Of a stretch of 64,000 nucleotides of DNA, positions 13,000-24,802 are shown in pieces; the stretch's first letter is position 1, and every line of letters begins with the position of its first letter. Below the pieces are notes generated by a model, which did no database searches, was not told where the DNA came from, and worked only from the letters and a program-made list of their open reading frames with translations. A program made the position numbers and the translations under genes. Source of the stretch: Sinotaia quadrata (taxonomy: Eukaryota > Mollusca > Gastropoda > Architaenioglossa > Viviparidae); assembly GCA_028829895.1 (NCBI GenBank), contig CM054178.1, positions 24,183,701 to 24,247,700 of the forward strand, written 5' to 3'.

Positions 13000-13760
13000 G
13001 ACCGTCCTTAATAAAAATAAAACAAACAGTAAACAATCAAATAACAGACCATAACTTTTTTTTTTTAATATTTATTAGATTAGCTGACGTCATCGAGTAC
13101 TGTCATGGCAAGCGATCATAAAACTGTCCTCTTCAGACACAAAAGAGGACTTACCAATACATTTTGCGAGCGAATGTTTCTACATGCATTACAAATGTAC
13201 CTTACTGCTCTGCATTTTTTTGTTTATTTCACACGTATTTTCCATCTGTTTTTATTAGTGCATCCGTCTATCTATCCGTCCATCCATTCAACCCACATTC
13301 TAGGCCTATCTGTCATTTTGTCTGTGCGTCACTGAGTGTATTTGAATCATTCAATATCTGTTCGCCTATGCTTGCCTGAATCAGCGTGTAAATGCCCATC
13401 CCTGTCTCTCTCCGTAACTGTCTGTATGTGCCCATCCATGTCTCGCTCTGTGACTATCTCTCTCTCTCTCTCCTTGTATGTGCTCATCCATATATATATC
13501 TCTCTCTCTTTTCTTGTATGCCTGTCTTTATGATAATGCGTTTTTGTCTATTTATTCGATTGCTACATGTTATCCTACTAATCTGTTAGTTTGTCTGTCT
13601 TCCTTTCTGTATGCATGTTTGTTTGTCAGTCTGCCAGCTTGCTTGCACTTTCTTCCTTGCTCTTGTTTTCTAGACTTCTTAAAATCACGTGACCATTTCT
13701 ATCTAATGAAGAACTGTAAACAACCGAGCAAACATATCTCTACATTCCATTCTAAAACAC
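13000..13760. other. Non-coding stretch, pyrimidine-rich
   Basis: CT-rich tracts lie at 13456-13510. Several overlapping plus-strand frames (65-112 codons, 13105-13816) are biased towards S, L and C residues of pyrimidine-rich DNA and are not convincing genes. Confidence 0.5.
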
Positions 13761-13762
13761 TC

Positions 13763-13900
13763 AAACTTCTAAGTGACATGCCTTACTTCTTATTGACCAG
13801 ACCTACTTCTAAGTGACATGTCTTACTTCTTAATGACCGGACCTAATTCTAAGTGACATGTCTTAGTTCTTAATGACCGGACCTACTTCTAAGTATGCTT
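13763..13900. repeat. 40-bp minisatellite, first array
   Basis: Units of the type ACCTACTTCTAAGTGACATG plus TCTTACTTCTTAATGACC, about 3.4 copies. The same unit forms the larger array at 14620-15035. Confidence 0.9.
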
Positions 13901-13917
13901 GATCAATGTCACACTTG

Positions 13918-13972
13918 ACCAGTGCTGTTAGGGTCAGCCTGACACAGTGCTGTTAGGGTCAGCCTGACACAG
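13918..13972. repeat. 26-bp tandem duplication
   Basis: CAGTGCTGTTAGGGTCAGCC plus TGACA occurs twice head to tail. Confidence 0.93.
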
Positions 13973-13974
13973 TC

Positions 13975-14619
13975 ACTCGATCAAAAACCCGCCGTGCTAA
14001 AAATAGCAACAAGGGTAGCATTAGGGCACTTAGGTAAAGAAAGGATAATATGCCAAGGCAGTGTTATCACAGCGGGGTGTCTATTCAGTTTCGTAAACTA
14101 CAATTAATGTCATTTTGGGTTTAGGGAGTTTACAAGTTGCAACTAGCCGCGATAATATAAATAGTACTTTTGTTGCTAATTGTACGTCCCTGTGGGTATG
14201 GCTCCTGCCAGAATGGATGAAATGAAAATAACAATTAAAAAATAAAATAAAAAACTTCACCGACCCAAAATAGCTCTTAATACTGGACTCTTTGTACTGT
14301 TCGTTAATTCCCAATGTTGTCGGTTGTATTAGTGCCAATGTCTTGAAGAATCGTTTTTAAGAGCGAGTACTACTTGACCCAGAGTAAAGTTCATTATTCT
14401 TTCAGCGCTGAACTGAAATTGTTTATTTTTCTTACCTGAGTGTCAAGAAAGGCCTTTGTACTTTCGATACAAGGAAAATTAGAAATGTAATTACAATGTT
14501 CTTTAAAATATATTTTATATTCATTTGTAATTAATTTCCACTTTCAGTGTTTGCATACCGAAAGTAACTCTATCGTACATTGGAAGTGAGGCCATATAAT
14601 TATTTGTCAGTGATTGACA
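13975..14619. other. Spacer between the two 40-bp arrays
   Basis: Non-repetitive, with no gene recognised. An 85-codon minus-strand frame (14081-14338) lacks any recognisable domain. Confidence 0.45.
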
Positions 14620-15035
14620 CCTCTTACTTCTCAGTGACATGTCTTACTTCTTAATGACCAAACCTACTTCTAAGTGACAATCCTTACTTCTTAATGACCA
14701 GACCTACTTCTAAGTGACATGCCTTACTTCTTAATGACCAGACCTACTTCTAAGTGACATGCCTTACTTCTTAATGACCAGACCTATTTCTCAATGACAT
14801 GTCTTACTTGTTATTGACCAGACCTACTTCTCAGTGAAATGTCTTACTTCTTAATAACCAGACCTACTTCTAAGTGACATGCCTTACTTCTTAATGACCA
14901 GACCTATTTCTCAATGACATGTCTTACTTGTTATTGACCAGACCTACTTCTCAGTGAAATGTCTTACTTCTTAATAACCAGACCTACTTCTAAGTAAACT
15001 GTATTACTTCTTAATAACCAGACCTACTTCGAAAT
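14620..15035. repeat. 40-bp minisatellite with 120-bp higher-order repeat
   Basis: About 10 units. Within it, three unit variants (marked by AAGTGACATGCC, CAATGACATGTC and CAGTGAAATGTC) recur in the same order. The lines beginning 14761 and 14881 are identical for 60 bases, showing a 120-bp higher-order period. Confidence 0.95.
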
Positions 15036-15299
15036 GATATATTTTATCGCTCGTGACAGAGTGATAAGTCTCGTTTTTCAAAGACGGACAGTTATTACTT
15101 ATCATTCACTGACATGTCCTAAGCTGTAGAACATGTTCTAGTCATTTTTAGTAAAGTTTCGTGGCCATTTGCCTTTAATGAGAGTCGAATTTCTAAAACA
15201 AGAAACTAATTATCATGCAAAATGATATCATTTTTATCCCCAACAAGAAACTATTTCTTTCGCCATGGTAAACAGTTCCCAAACAGAAACTAGCTCCAT

Positions 15300-15427
15300 T
15301 TTTTTATGGGAGAAAAAAATTCATAACCCAAAAACCAGTTGTCGTATTACTGGGAGAGAAAAAAATCATAACCCAGAAACCAGTTGTCGTATTGCTGGGA
15401 GAGAAAAAGTTATAACCCAGAAACCAA
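15300..15427. repeat. About 45-bp repeat, 2.5 copies
   Basis: AACCAGTTGTCGTATTACTG, GGAGAGAAAAA and TCATAACCCAGA recur. A 62-codon frame across it is repeat-derived. Confidence 0.88.
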
Positions 15428-15549
15428 GGACCACTCCGACATATTTATTTTGAATTGCATGTAAATGTTTGATTAATTCTATATGCCTCAAATTTACTTT
15501 GAAAATAAAGTGTATTTCCTTTTTAAGAAGCAGACCAACTTAGTGGGTG

Positions 15550-15735
15550 TGAGTATATGTAACATATTGTAATAATTTATACTCATTGAGCATATGTGAC
15601 ATGTAATAATTTGTACACATTGAGTATATGTGACACGTTGCAATAATTTGTACTCATTGAGTATATGTGACATGTAATAATTTGTACTCATTGATTATAT
15701 GTGACATGCAATAATTTGTATTCACTGAATATAAA
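15550..15735. repeat. 36-39-bp degenerate minisatellite, 5 copies
   Basis: Consensus ACTCATTGAGTATATGTGAC followed by ATGTAATAATTTGT, with indels of one to three bases between copies. Confidence 0.88.
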
Positions 15736-16128
15736 TTGTTAAATGTTACAGTCACTATAGTATTGTATCAAAACTGCTCATCCCATCTGGCAAATCTTTT
15801 ACTTCCTCTCCATTTTTCTTTCTATCATTTTCCTCTCTTACTTTTCTCTCCTTCTCTTGTTTGATTAGTTTATTGTCAATATTTATAATTAATCGCCTTG
15901 TCCTCGCCATCATTATTACGGGCCATAATCCTAGTGGCAAACTATTCACTTCAGTTCTCTCCCTTGCTTTCCTTTTCAATGGATTCTTAGGAACAAAGAA
16001 AGAGTAAAGCAGTTCGACAAGTGCAGCTTATGAAAACGCCCATGTGCACATTAACGAACCATGTCTCTTTCGAAAGGAAACGTTGCCGTACTCTCACTAC
16101 ACAAGACGTCGTGTGTAGGTTTAAATGA

Positions 16129-16299
16129 CGAACTTGCTTGACAGGAAGATGTTGGACGGGTAAACGACAGAGAGGTGAGCAGCGAAACAGCTTCATAGTA
16201 CCGCAGACTATCCCACCCGAATTCAATAGGGTGGCACGCCGAAAGGAAGATGGGTACAATTGGCAATCACTTTCACAGGACGGTACACTGGCCCTGTGA
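16129..16299 (+). other. Short open frame in a GC-elevated island, unrecognised
   Basis: A 56-codon plus-strand frame runs from just after an in-frame TGA (16126-16128) to a TGA at 16297-16299. It lies in a segment (about 15990-16400) of clearly higher GC than its surroundings. A plausible acceptor CTTGCTTGACAG sits at the 5' edge. The C-terminal part reads like real protein, with VPQTIPPEF and a basic-aromatic RRKEDGYNWQ. The opposite strand also has a 90-codon frame (15987-16259), so strand is uncertain. A faint likeness of RRKEDGYNW to the CG-1 DNA-binding domain was considered but is too short to trust. Best read as a possible exon remnant. Confidence 0.2.
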
Positions 16300-16493
16300 A
16301 GTCGAGATGTTCATACACCAGTCTGTCATCTGTCCGGTGGTATAAACCAGTTTCAGCAGTAGGTTAGCCCAGATTTGACAGTCAAACATTTAACGGCTAG
16401 GAACAGGAGAGGCTAAATACAATCTCATGGTAGTTTAATTTCTCAGAGATAATAAGATGACAGGTGTGATTTAATATCCATATAACTAGCGTG

Positions 16494-16567
16494 TTTACTC
16501 GGGATAATCATAACGTTATGTCAGTGTTACATACTCGGGATAATCATAACGTTATGTCAATGTTACA
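16494..16567. repeat. 36-37-bp tandem duplication
   Basis: TACTCGGGATAATCATAACG plus TTATGTCA and a TGTTACA tail occurs twice in tandem. Confidence 0.92.
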
Positions 16568-16869
16568 AACGAGTAACATGTTGCTCCAATCAGTATTCGT
16601 GGCTCCACGCAAGATTACCTGGGACGGAGTCTATAGCGAAGGCTTTCACATACTTCAACGTCCAGTGGTCACTTTCTTCCAGTCGAAGAAAAATGTACAC
16701 AAACAGCAGTGGACCTCTAAATCAGAAGAAAACTAGCTGTTTACTTTCATATTTCATATACATTCGTTAGGGTGTCGGTTATTTTCTAACAGAAATGTAT
16801 CAGACTGACCCATCGTAGCAAAACAATCTCCAAGCGACTCCAGAGCTGAAAAGATGTCTTCTGCGTCAA

Positions 16870-17316
16870 GAGCTGTCTATGCTTTCCTAAGCGTACTGAC
16901 TCGTGTCCAGTATATGTCTATGCTTTCCTAAGCGTACTGACTCAAGTGTCCAATAGATGTCTATGCTTTCCTAAGCGTACTGACTCAAGTGTCCAATAGC
17001 TGTCTATGCTTTTCTAAGCGTACTGACTCATGTGTCCAATAGCTGTCTATTCTTTACAAAGCTTACTGGTTCGTGTCAAATAGCTGTCTATTCTTTACAA
17101 AGCTTACTTGTTCGTGTCCAATAGCTGTCTATTCTTTACAAAGCTTACTTGTTCGTATCCAATAGCTGTGTATTCTTTACAAAGCTTACTGGTTCGTGTC
17201 CAGTAGTTATCTATTCTTTACAAAGCTTACTGGTTCGTGTCCAGTAGTTATCTATTCTTTACAAAGCTTACTGGTTCGTGTCCAGTAGTTATCTATTCTT
17301 TACACAGCGAGTTGGC
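16870..17316. repeat. 41-43-bp minisatellite, about 10 copies, two subtypes
   Basis: The first four units carry AGCTGTCTATGCTTTCCTAA with GCGTACTGACTC. The rest carry AGCTGTCTATTCTTTACAAA with GCTTACTGGTTCGTGTCC. They are subtypes of one ancestral unit. The same superfamily returns at 18090-18675. Confidence 0.94.
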
Positions 17317-17319
17317 TCA

Positions 17320-18088
17320 AATCTCCAATTCACAACTTTCCCGATCTTACTTAAAATATATATCAAAGTCGGTGATATTTATAAATCTTCAAGGATTTTT
17401 GGTCAGCTTCCGGTTGTGGTGATTTGTTACTGAGAAAGTATTTTCGCTTTGAAGAGTTCGTTAGAAGTTAGTATTTTTTTAAATCTCACTAAAAGTGAGT
17501 ATCTTGAAAGTAAGATTGGATCATCAAAAATATGTTAAGGACACAATCAGAAGGGTTAGAAATGCCCAGTTGGTCAGCAGATGACTTTCTTGTTCAAGTT
17601 TGACCGTTATGCGCGTATACGCCCTTTTAGCTTACGACATTGCCGTTGGACACGTCACCATCATTCGACACAACCACAATATAATTCTGGTAATGGTTAT
17701 CAACAGCAGGTTTTTTATCAGTGAAATTGAATCAGCATACATATACACTCTGGGGGTTATTTTTCACTTGCAAAGAGGACGACTGGCTTCGATGGCGTTC
17801 AATGAAAGCAAAAGGCGCATCTCATTGCCAGTCACAACATTTTATTAGAAATGTTCAAAACAACATTGATATAAAGCTTCTTTTTGTGTATGTATATCCA
17901 TGCACTGCACAGTGCACTCCGTTGGTTCTATTCACGGACTTTTGCTCAAAGTATATCAAATATGAGTGATTCGTCGTTGGATTATAACGAGAGCAATCTA
18001 ACCGGAAGTTGACAACAAAAATCTGTTTTTGTAACATTTTTTTGTAGCGCGCATTACAGTTGACCTTTGACTTAAAGAAAGTCGAGGA
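17320..18088. other. Spacer between two related arrays
   Basis: Non-repetitive sequence with somewhat higher GC near 17590-17830. Two overlapping 82-codon plus-strand frames (17600-17848 and 17721-17969) show no recognisable domain. Confidence 0.45.
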
Positions 18089-18089
18089 T

Positions 18090-18675
18090 AGCTGTTGTTT
18101 GTCAAAACGCTCTGACTCAAATGTGTAAAAGCTGTCTTATTCTGTACAAAACGCTCTGACTCAAATGTGTAAAAGCTGTCTTATTCTTTACAAAACGCTC
18201 TGACTCAAATGCGTAAAAGCTGTCTTATTCTTTACAAAACGCTCTGACTCAAATGTGTAAAAGCTGTCTTATTCTTTACAAAACGCTCTGACTCAAATGT
18301 GTAAAAGCTGTCTTATTCTTTACAAAACGCTCTGACTCAAATGTGTAAAAGCTGTCTTATTCTTTACAAAACGCTCTGACTCAAATGTGTAAAAGCTGTC
18401 TTATTCTTTACAAAACGCTCTGACTAAAGTGTGTAAAAGCTGTCTTATTCCTTACAAAACGCTCTGACTCAAATGTGTAAAAGCTGTCTTATTCTGTACA
18501 AAACGCTCTGACTCAAATGAGTAAAAGCTGTCTTATTCTTTACAAAACGCTCTGACTAAAGTGTGTAAAAGCTGTCTTATTCTTTATAAAACGCTCTGAC
18601 TCAAATGTGTAAAAGCTGTCTTATTCTTACAAAGTACTAACTCAAGTATTTAATAGCTGTATATTTTCCACAAAT
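18090..18675. repeat. 44-bp minisatellite, about 13 copies
   Basis: The unit is AAGCTGTCTTATTCTTTACA, AAACGCTCTGACTCAAATGT, GTAA. Copies are very uniform except at the edges. It is recognisably related to the 41-43-bp array at 16870-17316 through AGCTGTCT..TTCTTTACAAA. Confidence 0.97.
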
Positions 18676-18772
18676 GAAATTCGGATTTACATCACTTGCT
18701 GACTTTTCAACATTTCTTTTATTGCTTTCGTGATTTTTTTGAACTCTCGTAGAAAGTTATACACTCCTTAGC

Positions 18773-19001
<229 letters not shown>

Positions 19002-19228
19002 ACACACATGTAAAAAACTATGAGTTATCATAACTAATACTGTCACGACTGATGTCGAGCTTCAGCCCCAGGTGACCGTTCACTCTGAGCAAACTTGCTT
19101 CTTTTTCTTTAAGAAAGTGCGGTCAGCTACGACTCTTAAATAATTGTTTCACTAAGAATTGAAAGTGCTAAGTGCGAACTATTGTTTTTAATGTAATAGA
19201 TGATATTTTCCGCCGCCATTTTGCCTGC

Positions 19229-19533
19229 TTTACTGAGCGCGAGATCGTATCACAACCACTCTGTTAAACAAACCCTGAGACCTTGCCTTCTATGTTGTAC
19301 TGTTAAACAAACCCTGACACCTTGCCTCATATGTTGTGTTTACTGAGCGCGAGATCGTATCACAACTACTCTGTTAAACAAACCCTGACACCTTGCCTTC
19401 TATGTTGTACTGTTAAACAAACCCTGACACCTTGCCTCATATGTTGTGTTTACTGAGCGCGAGATCGTATCACAACTACTCTGTTAAACAAACCCTGACA
19501 CCTTGCCTCATATGTTGTGTTTACATTCTTTAC
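19229..19533. repeat. 110-bp repeat with inner sub-repeat
   Basis: TACTGAGCGCGAGATCGTAT starts at 19231, 19341 and 19451, a 110-bp period. Within each unit, TGTTAAACAAACCCTGACAC occurs twice, so a shorter duplication was nested in the larger one. Confidence 0.94.
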
Positions 19534-19655
19534 GATAAAACATGTTTTGCACAGTTTATGTATGCGTGTTGTACTGTTAATCAGCAATTTGAGATAAAGA
19601 AATGGATAGCTTATTCTTCCGTTGTATGTCATGCTATTTAAAGTCGCACAACTGG

Positions 19656-19757
19656 TGGACGTTATTTGTAATAATCTTTCGTGTTTGCAATCGTATTTTC
19701 TACCACCAGAACTTATTTGCAATAATCTTTCCTGTTTGCAATCGTATTTTTCCACAC
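19656..19757. repeat. About 52-bp tandem duplication
   Basis: TTGCAATAATCTTTCCTGTT and TGCAATCGTATTTT recur after about 52 bp. Confidence 0.85.
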
Positions 19758-19884
19758 AGGGACTTTGCTTAAGATTTATTAGTTTATAAATCACGGCGGC
19801 ACTTTTGTAAATACTATTTTCAATAAATGCAATTAGTGTACGAAATCACAGGGCTGATTTGTGCATAACAACACTGTTCTAAAT

Positions 19885-20630
19885 GTAACTCCGTATACTG
19901 GTCTATCTACATTGTGTAGTCATACGTAATTTAGCCCTTAATTGATATAAATCCATGTATTTGTGTAGACAAGTAATTCAGTCTATATTTGATGTACACC
20001 CATGTACTTTTGGTAAACACACTTAATTTAGCCTGCATTTATTCTGTATTCGCTGTACTCCTGTATACTCTGTGTAGACACGTGTGGTTTAGTCTTTATT
20101 TGCTCTATCTACATCTATGTACTTTGTGTAGACACAATTAATTTAATTTGTTTGGTGTACACCATGTACTTTGTGTAGACACAATTAATTTAGTTTGTGT
20201 TTGCTGTACATATACTTTGTTGGACTCACGTATTTTAATTCGCTGTACACATATGTACGTTGTGTAGACATGTAATTTAGCCTGTATTTGATGTACACAT
20301 ATGTACATTGTGTAGACATGTAATTTAGCCTGTATTTGATATACACATATGTACGTTGTGTAGACATGTAATTTAGCCTGTATTTGATGTACACATATGT
20401 ACATTGTGTAGATATGTAATTTAGCCTGTATTTGATGTACACATATGTACGTTGTGTAGACATGTAATTTAGCCTGTATTTGATGTACACATTTGTACGT
20501 TGTGTAGACATGTAATTTAGCCTGTATTTGATGTACACATATGTACGTTGTGTAGACATGCAATTTAGCCTATATTTGATGTACACATATGTACGTTGTA
20601 TAGACATTTAATTTAGCCTGTACTTGCTCT
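19885..20630. repeat. 48-bp minisatellite graded from decayed to homogeneous
   Basis: From 20235 to 20625, eight nearly identical units carry GTACACATATGTACGTTGTG, TAGACATGTAATTTAGCCTG, TATTTGAT. Leftwards to 19885 the same order of phrases is present but with many substitutions and indels. The 140-codon minus-strand frames arise because 48 is a multiple of three. Confidence 0.93.
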
Positions 20631-20639
20631 CTCTCTATA

Positions 20640-22232
20640 TATATATACATTATTTGACTGCATTTCGTTTATCCATAAACCTGTAGTTTTCTTCTTGCAG
20701 CTTAATGAAACATAAATTCTTTTCAAGAAGTGTATGAACGCAATATCTTAATTTGACTTGTTTTTACAAGGTGTATATGTTCCGTGCCTCTCAGTGCTAC
20801 CCACCCTTCACTCAGCTCATAAACGAGAGTTACAGATGGTGATTTCATTGCTTCTCTGATTTTTGTATATTTGTATTGATTTGCTCAAGTGCAATGCTGG
20901 ACTACTAAATCTCAGATAGAAACAACAAACCACTTAAACGCAGAGCTGTACACGTTTTGCAGAGGTCTTTATAACTGAGTTCAATTTGTACGACTGGAAC
21001 TGTTTCTCTACTGTATATGTTACAAATACCAGACTTGATCTGTTAGACTGGCCAGCATTGCTCAAAGAGAGACAGCTTTTAGAAGTCTTGAGGTGTTATT
21101 GTGGCCAGCACACTATTTCAGGTATTTGTTATCTTTCCAAAGTCAGCATTCTTGATGTCCTATTCAAGTCGTGCAGCTGTCTACAAACCGCCATCAAAGA
21201 GGATATATTACATCTATTTTTTTTTTTTAATAGGAGGAGATGTTCTACTATATGGGAGTAGACGAAATTGTCTTGGGAGCATGGAATCATTTAAGTATCA
21301 CGTTTGTCACTATTGTGTTCAGTCAATGCAAGAAATTGTGAATTATGGACATTATTGAAATAACTCGATAAGAATACGTTTATCGTGCCAGTTGTAATCA
21401 TTTGTCTACTTGCAGTTAACTCTCTTTGAGCCACAAGGGAACTCAGTCTCTCGCCTTATTACTAATTTAAATCACGTTTTCGTTTACCAGGTTTGCGCTG
21501 AACTCTGTACACTGCCTATATTTGTTCATGCGTGACTGAATTGCAGATTTTTGTCTATCTTGTGTACGACCAATCATTTCGTATCTGGACTCGGCTTGTC
21601 CTAAAGGAGATACACTGACACACGAGATCAACTTGACATTTTCATATTCACCACCACCACCACCATCACCACGGCCACCACCAAAACTTCACACAAGTAT
21701 GCATTCGTTTAGTTTATGAAATCCGCACGATAAATCAACGGCATGCTGTAATTCTAAACTGAAAAAACTCAAGTCTTTTGTTCTCGCGTAGATTCAAACA
21801 TCTCTCCAGAGCCCCACCTCGCGCCCCTGTTCTCTAGCTTACATCAGCCTACCTACCCCACCCCAACAGGACCCGCTAGGGCACTGCATTTTTTGTTGTT
21901 TTTTTTTTTGTTAAATCACGTGTTTATTCTTGCGGCACCATTTGAAAGAAGAAATGATAAGTGTGTGTGTGTGTGTGTGTGGGAGTTAGAGGAGGGGAAA
22001 TCGAGAGCAGGAGATTAAATTTTCTGTAAGAGAGCATTCAACGAGCCAATCGAAGCACGAACCTCCAGTCAGGGGAGAGAAATGCGCGGCATATGGGAGC
22101 TGCGGTAAAATAAATGTGCATCACTGCCCTTGAAAAGATTGGATTATGTTGTCGGACGGGCCGGCTTAGTTTCTCAAATATAACACCTGTTAGGGTGAGC
22201 CTTCGACATTGGAAACGTGCTCTTTAGATACT
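20640..22232. other. Non-repetitive stretch, possible exon-like segment
   Basis: A 91-codon plus-strand frame (20986-21261) has a balanced composition in its first half and passes a donor-like CAG/GTATTTG near 21121, but no domain was recognised. Also present are (ACC)n at 21649-21690 and (GT)n at 21961-21981. Confidence 0.4.
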
Positions 22233-22571
22233 GATTTGTAATAAATTTATTTACTCAAAATAACATTGCATTTCTCTCTTTGGATCAATTTACTTACTCA
22301 CAATAACACTGCATTTCTCTCTTTGTATTAATTTACTTACTCACAATAACATTGCATTTCTCTCTTTGTATCAATTTACTTACTCAAAATAACATTGCAT
22401 TTCTCTCTTTGCATCAATTTACTTACTCACAATAACATTGCATTTCTCTCTTTGTATCAATTTACTCACAATAACATTGCATTTCTCTCTTTGTATCAAT
22501 TTACTCACAATAATATTGCATTTCTCTCTTTGAATCATTGTATTTATTCACGATAAAATTGCATCTCCCAA
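22233..22571. repeat. 43-bp minisatellite, about 7.5 copies
   Basis: The unit is TAACATTGCATTTCTCTCTT, TGTATCAATTTACTTACTCA, CAA. Later copies lose a CTTA and shorten to 39 bp. Confidence 0.95.
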
Positions 22572-22787
22572 GGGAGACGATTGATTTGATCTGTTTACGA
22601 AAACATCAGGCTTAATGAAATGGCTTCCAAAGAAATTGTTTGAGATGATAAAGATTTTAGATAATTATTGTGATTATGAAAAATAGTGTTTTGCGAAATA
22701 TTTTCAATGAATACGATTTATTATGAAAGAGAACTTTGGTGATATAGTACACGTAAAAATATAAGTGTATCCTCTTCACATCAAAAT

Positions 22788-22811
22788 AATATATATATAT
22801 ATATATATATG
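22788..22811. repeat. (AT)n microsatellite
   Basis: A short pure AT tract. Confidence 0.95.
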
Positions 22812-23180
22812 CCCCGTGCTCCCATGTTTTAGGCATTCTTTCTTTAAAAAATACAATTTTATTTATAAATGTATTTATTTTGCAATGACAAACAGAATGA
22901 TGATGCAGCTAAGCAAGACACAAAGCACAACCATTTCTCAATGGTTGTCATGAATGATAAACGTAATGTAAATTACTATCGATATAATTGCATGAATTTA
23001 TTGGCAAGGTAAATGTACCGGCTACGCCGACCATTGTAAATGAAACTATATTGACAAATAAATAGAATACACCTGTAAATATAAAACATAAACAATTTAA
23101 ACCCGGAAAATAGGCATGCTTATAGACAGTAATTCTATTAGACATTCCGACATGCAAATAGCAGATAAATATCCAAAACT

Positions 23181-23268
23181 ACACACGCGCGCACACATAT
23201 AATTCACAAACATACCTATGCACCTCTATATATACGTGTGTGTGAGTGTGTGTGTGTGCGCGCGTGTC
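23181..23268. repeat. Inverted alternating CG/CA-TG/CG tracts
   Basis: ACACGCGCGCACACA (23183-23197) is the reverse complement of TGTGTGCGCGCGTGT (23253-23267), forming 15-bp arms around a loop of about 55 bp. Confidence 0.85.
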
Positions 23269-23340
23269 TTTAAAGGCAGAAATATAAGTATTCTGACAAT
23301 TAGAATATAAATAAAACCCACGCGCATAAAGACATATACA

Positions 23341-23341
23341 A

Positions 23342-23377
<36 letters not shown>

Positions 23378-23440
23378 AGAAAGAAAGAAAGGAAGGAAGG
23401 AAGGAAGGAAGGAAGGAAGGAAGGAAGGAAGAAAGAAACT

Positions 23441-23527
<87 letters not shown>
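23341..23527. repeat. (GAAA)n-(GGAA)n-(GAAA)n microsatellite
   Basis: A GGAA block at about 23391-23430 is flanked by longer GAAA tracts. Confidence 0.98.
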
Positions 23528-24390
23528 GTGACGAATCGGACTGTTTAATTTATGCACTTTTCACACATGACACGAACCACATTTCTTTGCCAATGCTCAG
23601 GGGAATCATATTACGGAAGATCGTACATTATACCAACCTTGCAATGACAGAAAGAAAATCATCTCATCTGCCTAAAGGAGTAGTTTTTAAATGGTAAACG
23701 AATACCTAGCCAATTACATTCTCTAAACTACGCAGCTCAACCGTAAACAGTAAGTCGCAGCGGTATGTGTCTTGTTAACCCGGATGACCGGATGACTATC
23801 GCATGAGCGACCACAGGTCAGTTCCTCAAAATTTTGTGTCATGATCTAGATCTGAGACGAGAGAGAGAGAGAGAAAGAGAGGGGGGGGGCAGAGAAAAAA
23901 ATAAAATTATGCTGATTGTGATGAAAGATACTTAATGAAGACTTTGCTGTCGTGACAATTTGTTGTCACGTAAATTCTTGCTGGCAGTGATGACGAGAAT
24001 GACGTTCCCTTGTTTGTTTTTCTTGTCATTTTGTCATTCCCATTAAGAACACAGAATCAGCCAGAGCCCTTCTTAGATCGCACGTTATCGGAAACTGTTG
24101 TTTTGCCAGATTTATCTTGGATCAATCGGATTGAGATTGGAGTAGTTATCAGTTATTAGTCAAGCGCGTCGGAAATAATCTTATTGCCGAGAAGAGGGGT
24201 GGGATCATGGAGGGGGGTAACTACTGTGTGTTCTTTCGACTCCCCAAAAACAAACAAACAAACGCATTACTGAAAGCGTAAAATCGAAAACAATATAATC
24301 GTTACTCGAAATACAATATTTAAGAAGATACACCTATGTAAATTTATGATTACACACTTTGATGTAAATTTAGCTTATGTTCAAACATAG
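23528..24390. other. Non-coding stretch
   Basis: A GA tract running into a G-run lies at 23858-23890. No gene was recognised. Confidence 0.5.
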
Positions 24391-24391
24391 T

Positions 24392-24492
24392 GATATAAGC
24401 TAATGTTGAGGGCAATATAAGTTAATATTCAGAGTGAGATAAGCTAATGTTGAGGGCAATATAATCTAATATTCAGAGTGACGTAAGCTAAG
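24392..24492. repeat. About 48-bp repeat, 2 copies
   Basis: ATAAGCTAATGTTGAGGGCA, ATATAA and TAATATTCAGAGTGA recur in order. Confidence 0.85.
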
Positions 24493-24636
24493 AATCAAAC
24501 AGAGATTTAAGCTTAAGATCCGAGTGATAATCTTACATAAACTGAAAAGCGATTTAAAATTAAGATCGGTCTCAGCATTGCAAGCTTAATGCATGATGGC
24601 TCACTAGCTATGAGATGTAGGTTTTGAATCAAGTAC

Positions 24637-24742
24637 ACTGCTGTAAGCTTCAAAAGATCAAGCAGTGTTCAGTGCTTATCATCAACTGCACTGCTGTAAG
24701 CGTCAAAAGATCAAGCAGTGTTCAGTGCTTATCATCAAGCAC
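24637..24742. repeat. 52-bp tandem duplication
   Basis: CACTGCTGTAAGCTTCAAAA and GATCAAGCAGTGTTCAGTGC, then TTATCATCAA, are present twice with one substitution. Confidence 0.94.
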
Positions 24743-24802
24743 AGTGATGGAAATATATGAGTGAGCAATGATGACCAATCCTACTAAGAACCAAACATTT
24801 GG

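Noticed and set aside
13918..13972. Telomere-like GTTAGGGT
   Set aside because: It is a single word inside a 26-bp duplication, not a TTAGGG array.
16129..16299. CAMTA CG-1 DNA-binding domain
   Set aside because: Only about ten residues are reminiscent; too short to assign without a profile search.
20138..20607. Two overlapping frames of about 140 codons
   Set aside because: Both are products of the 48-bp array; two frames open on the same bases argues against coding.
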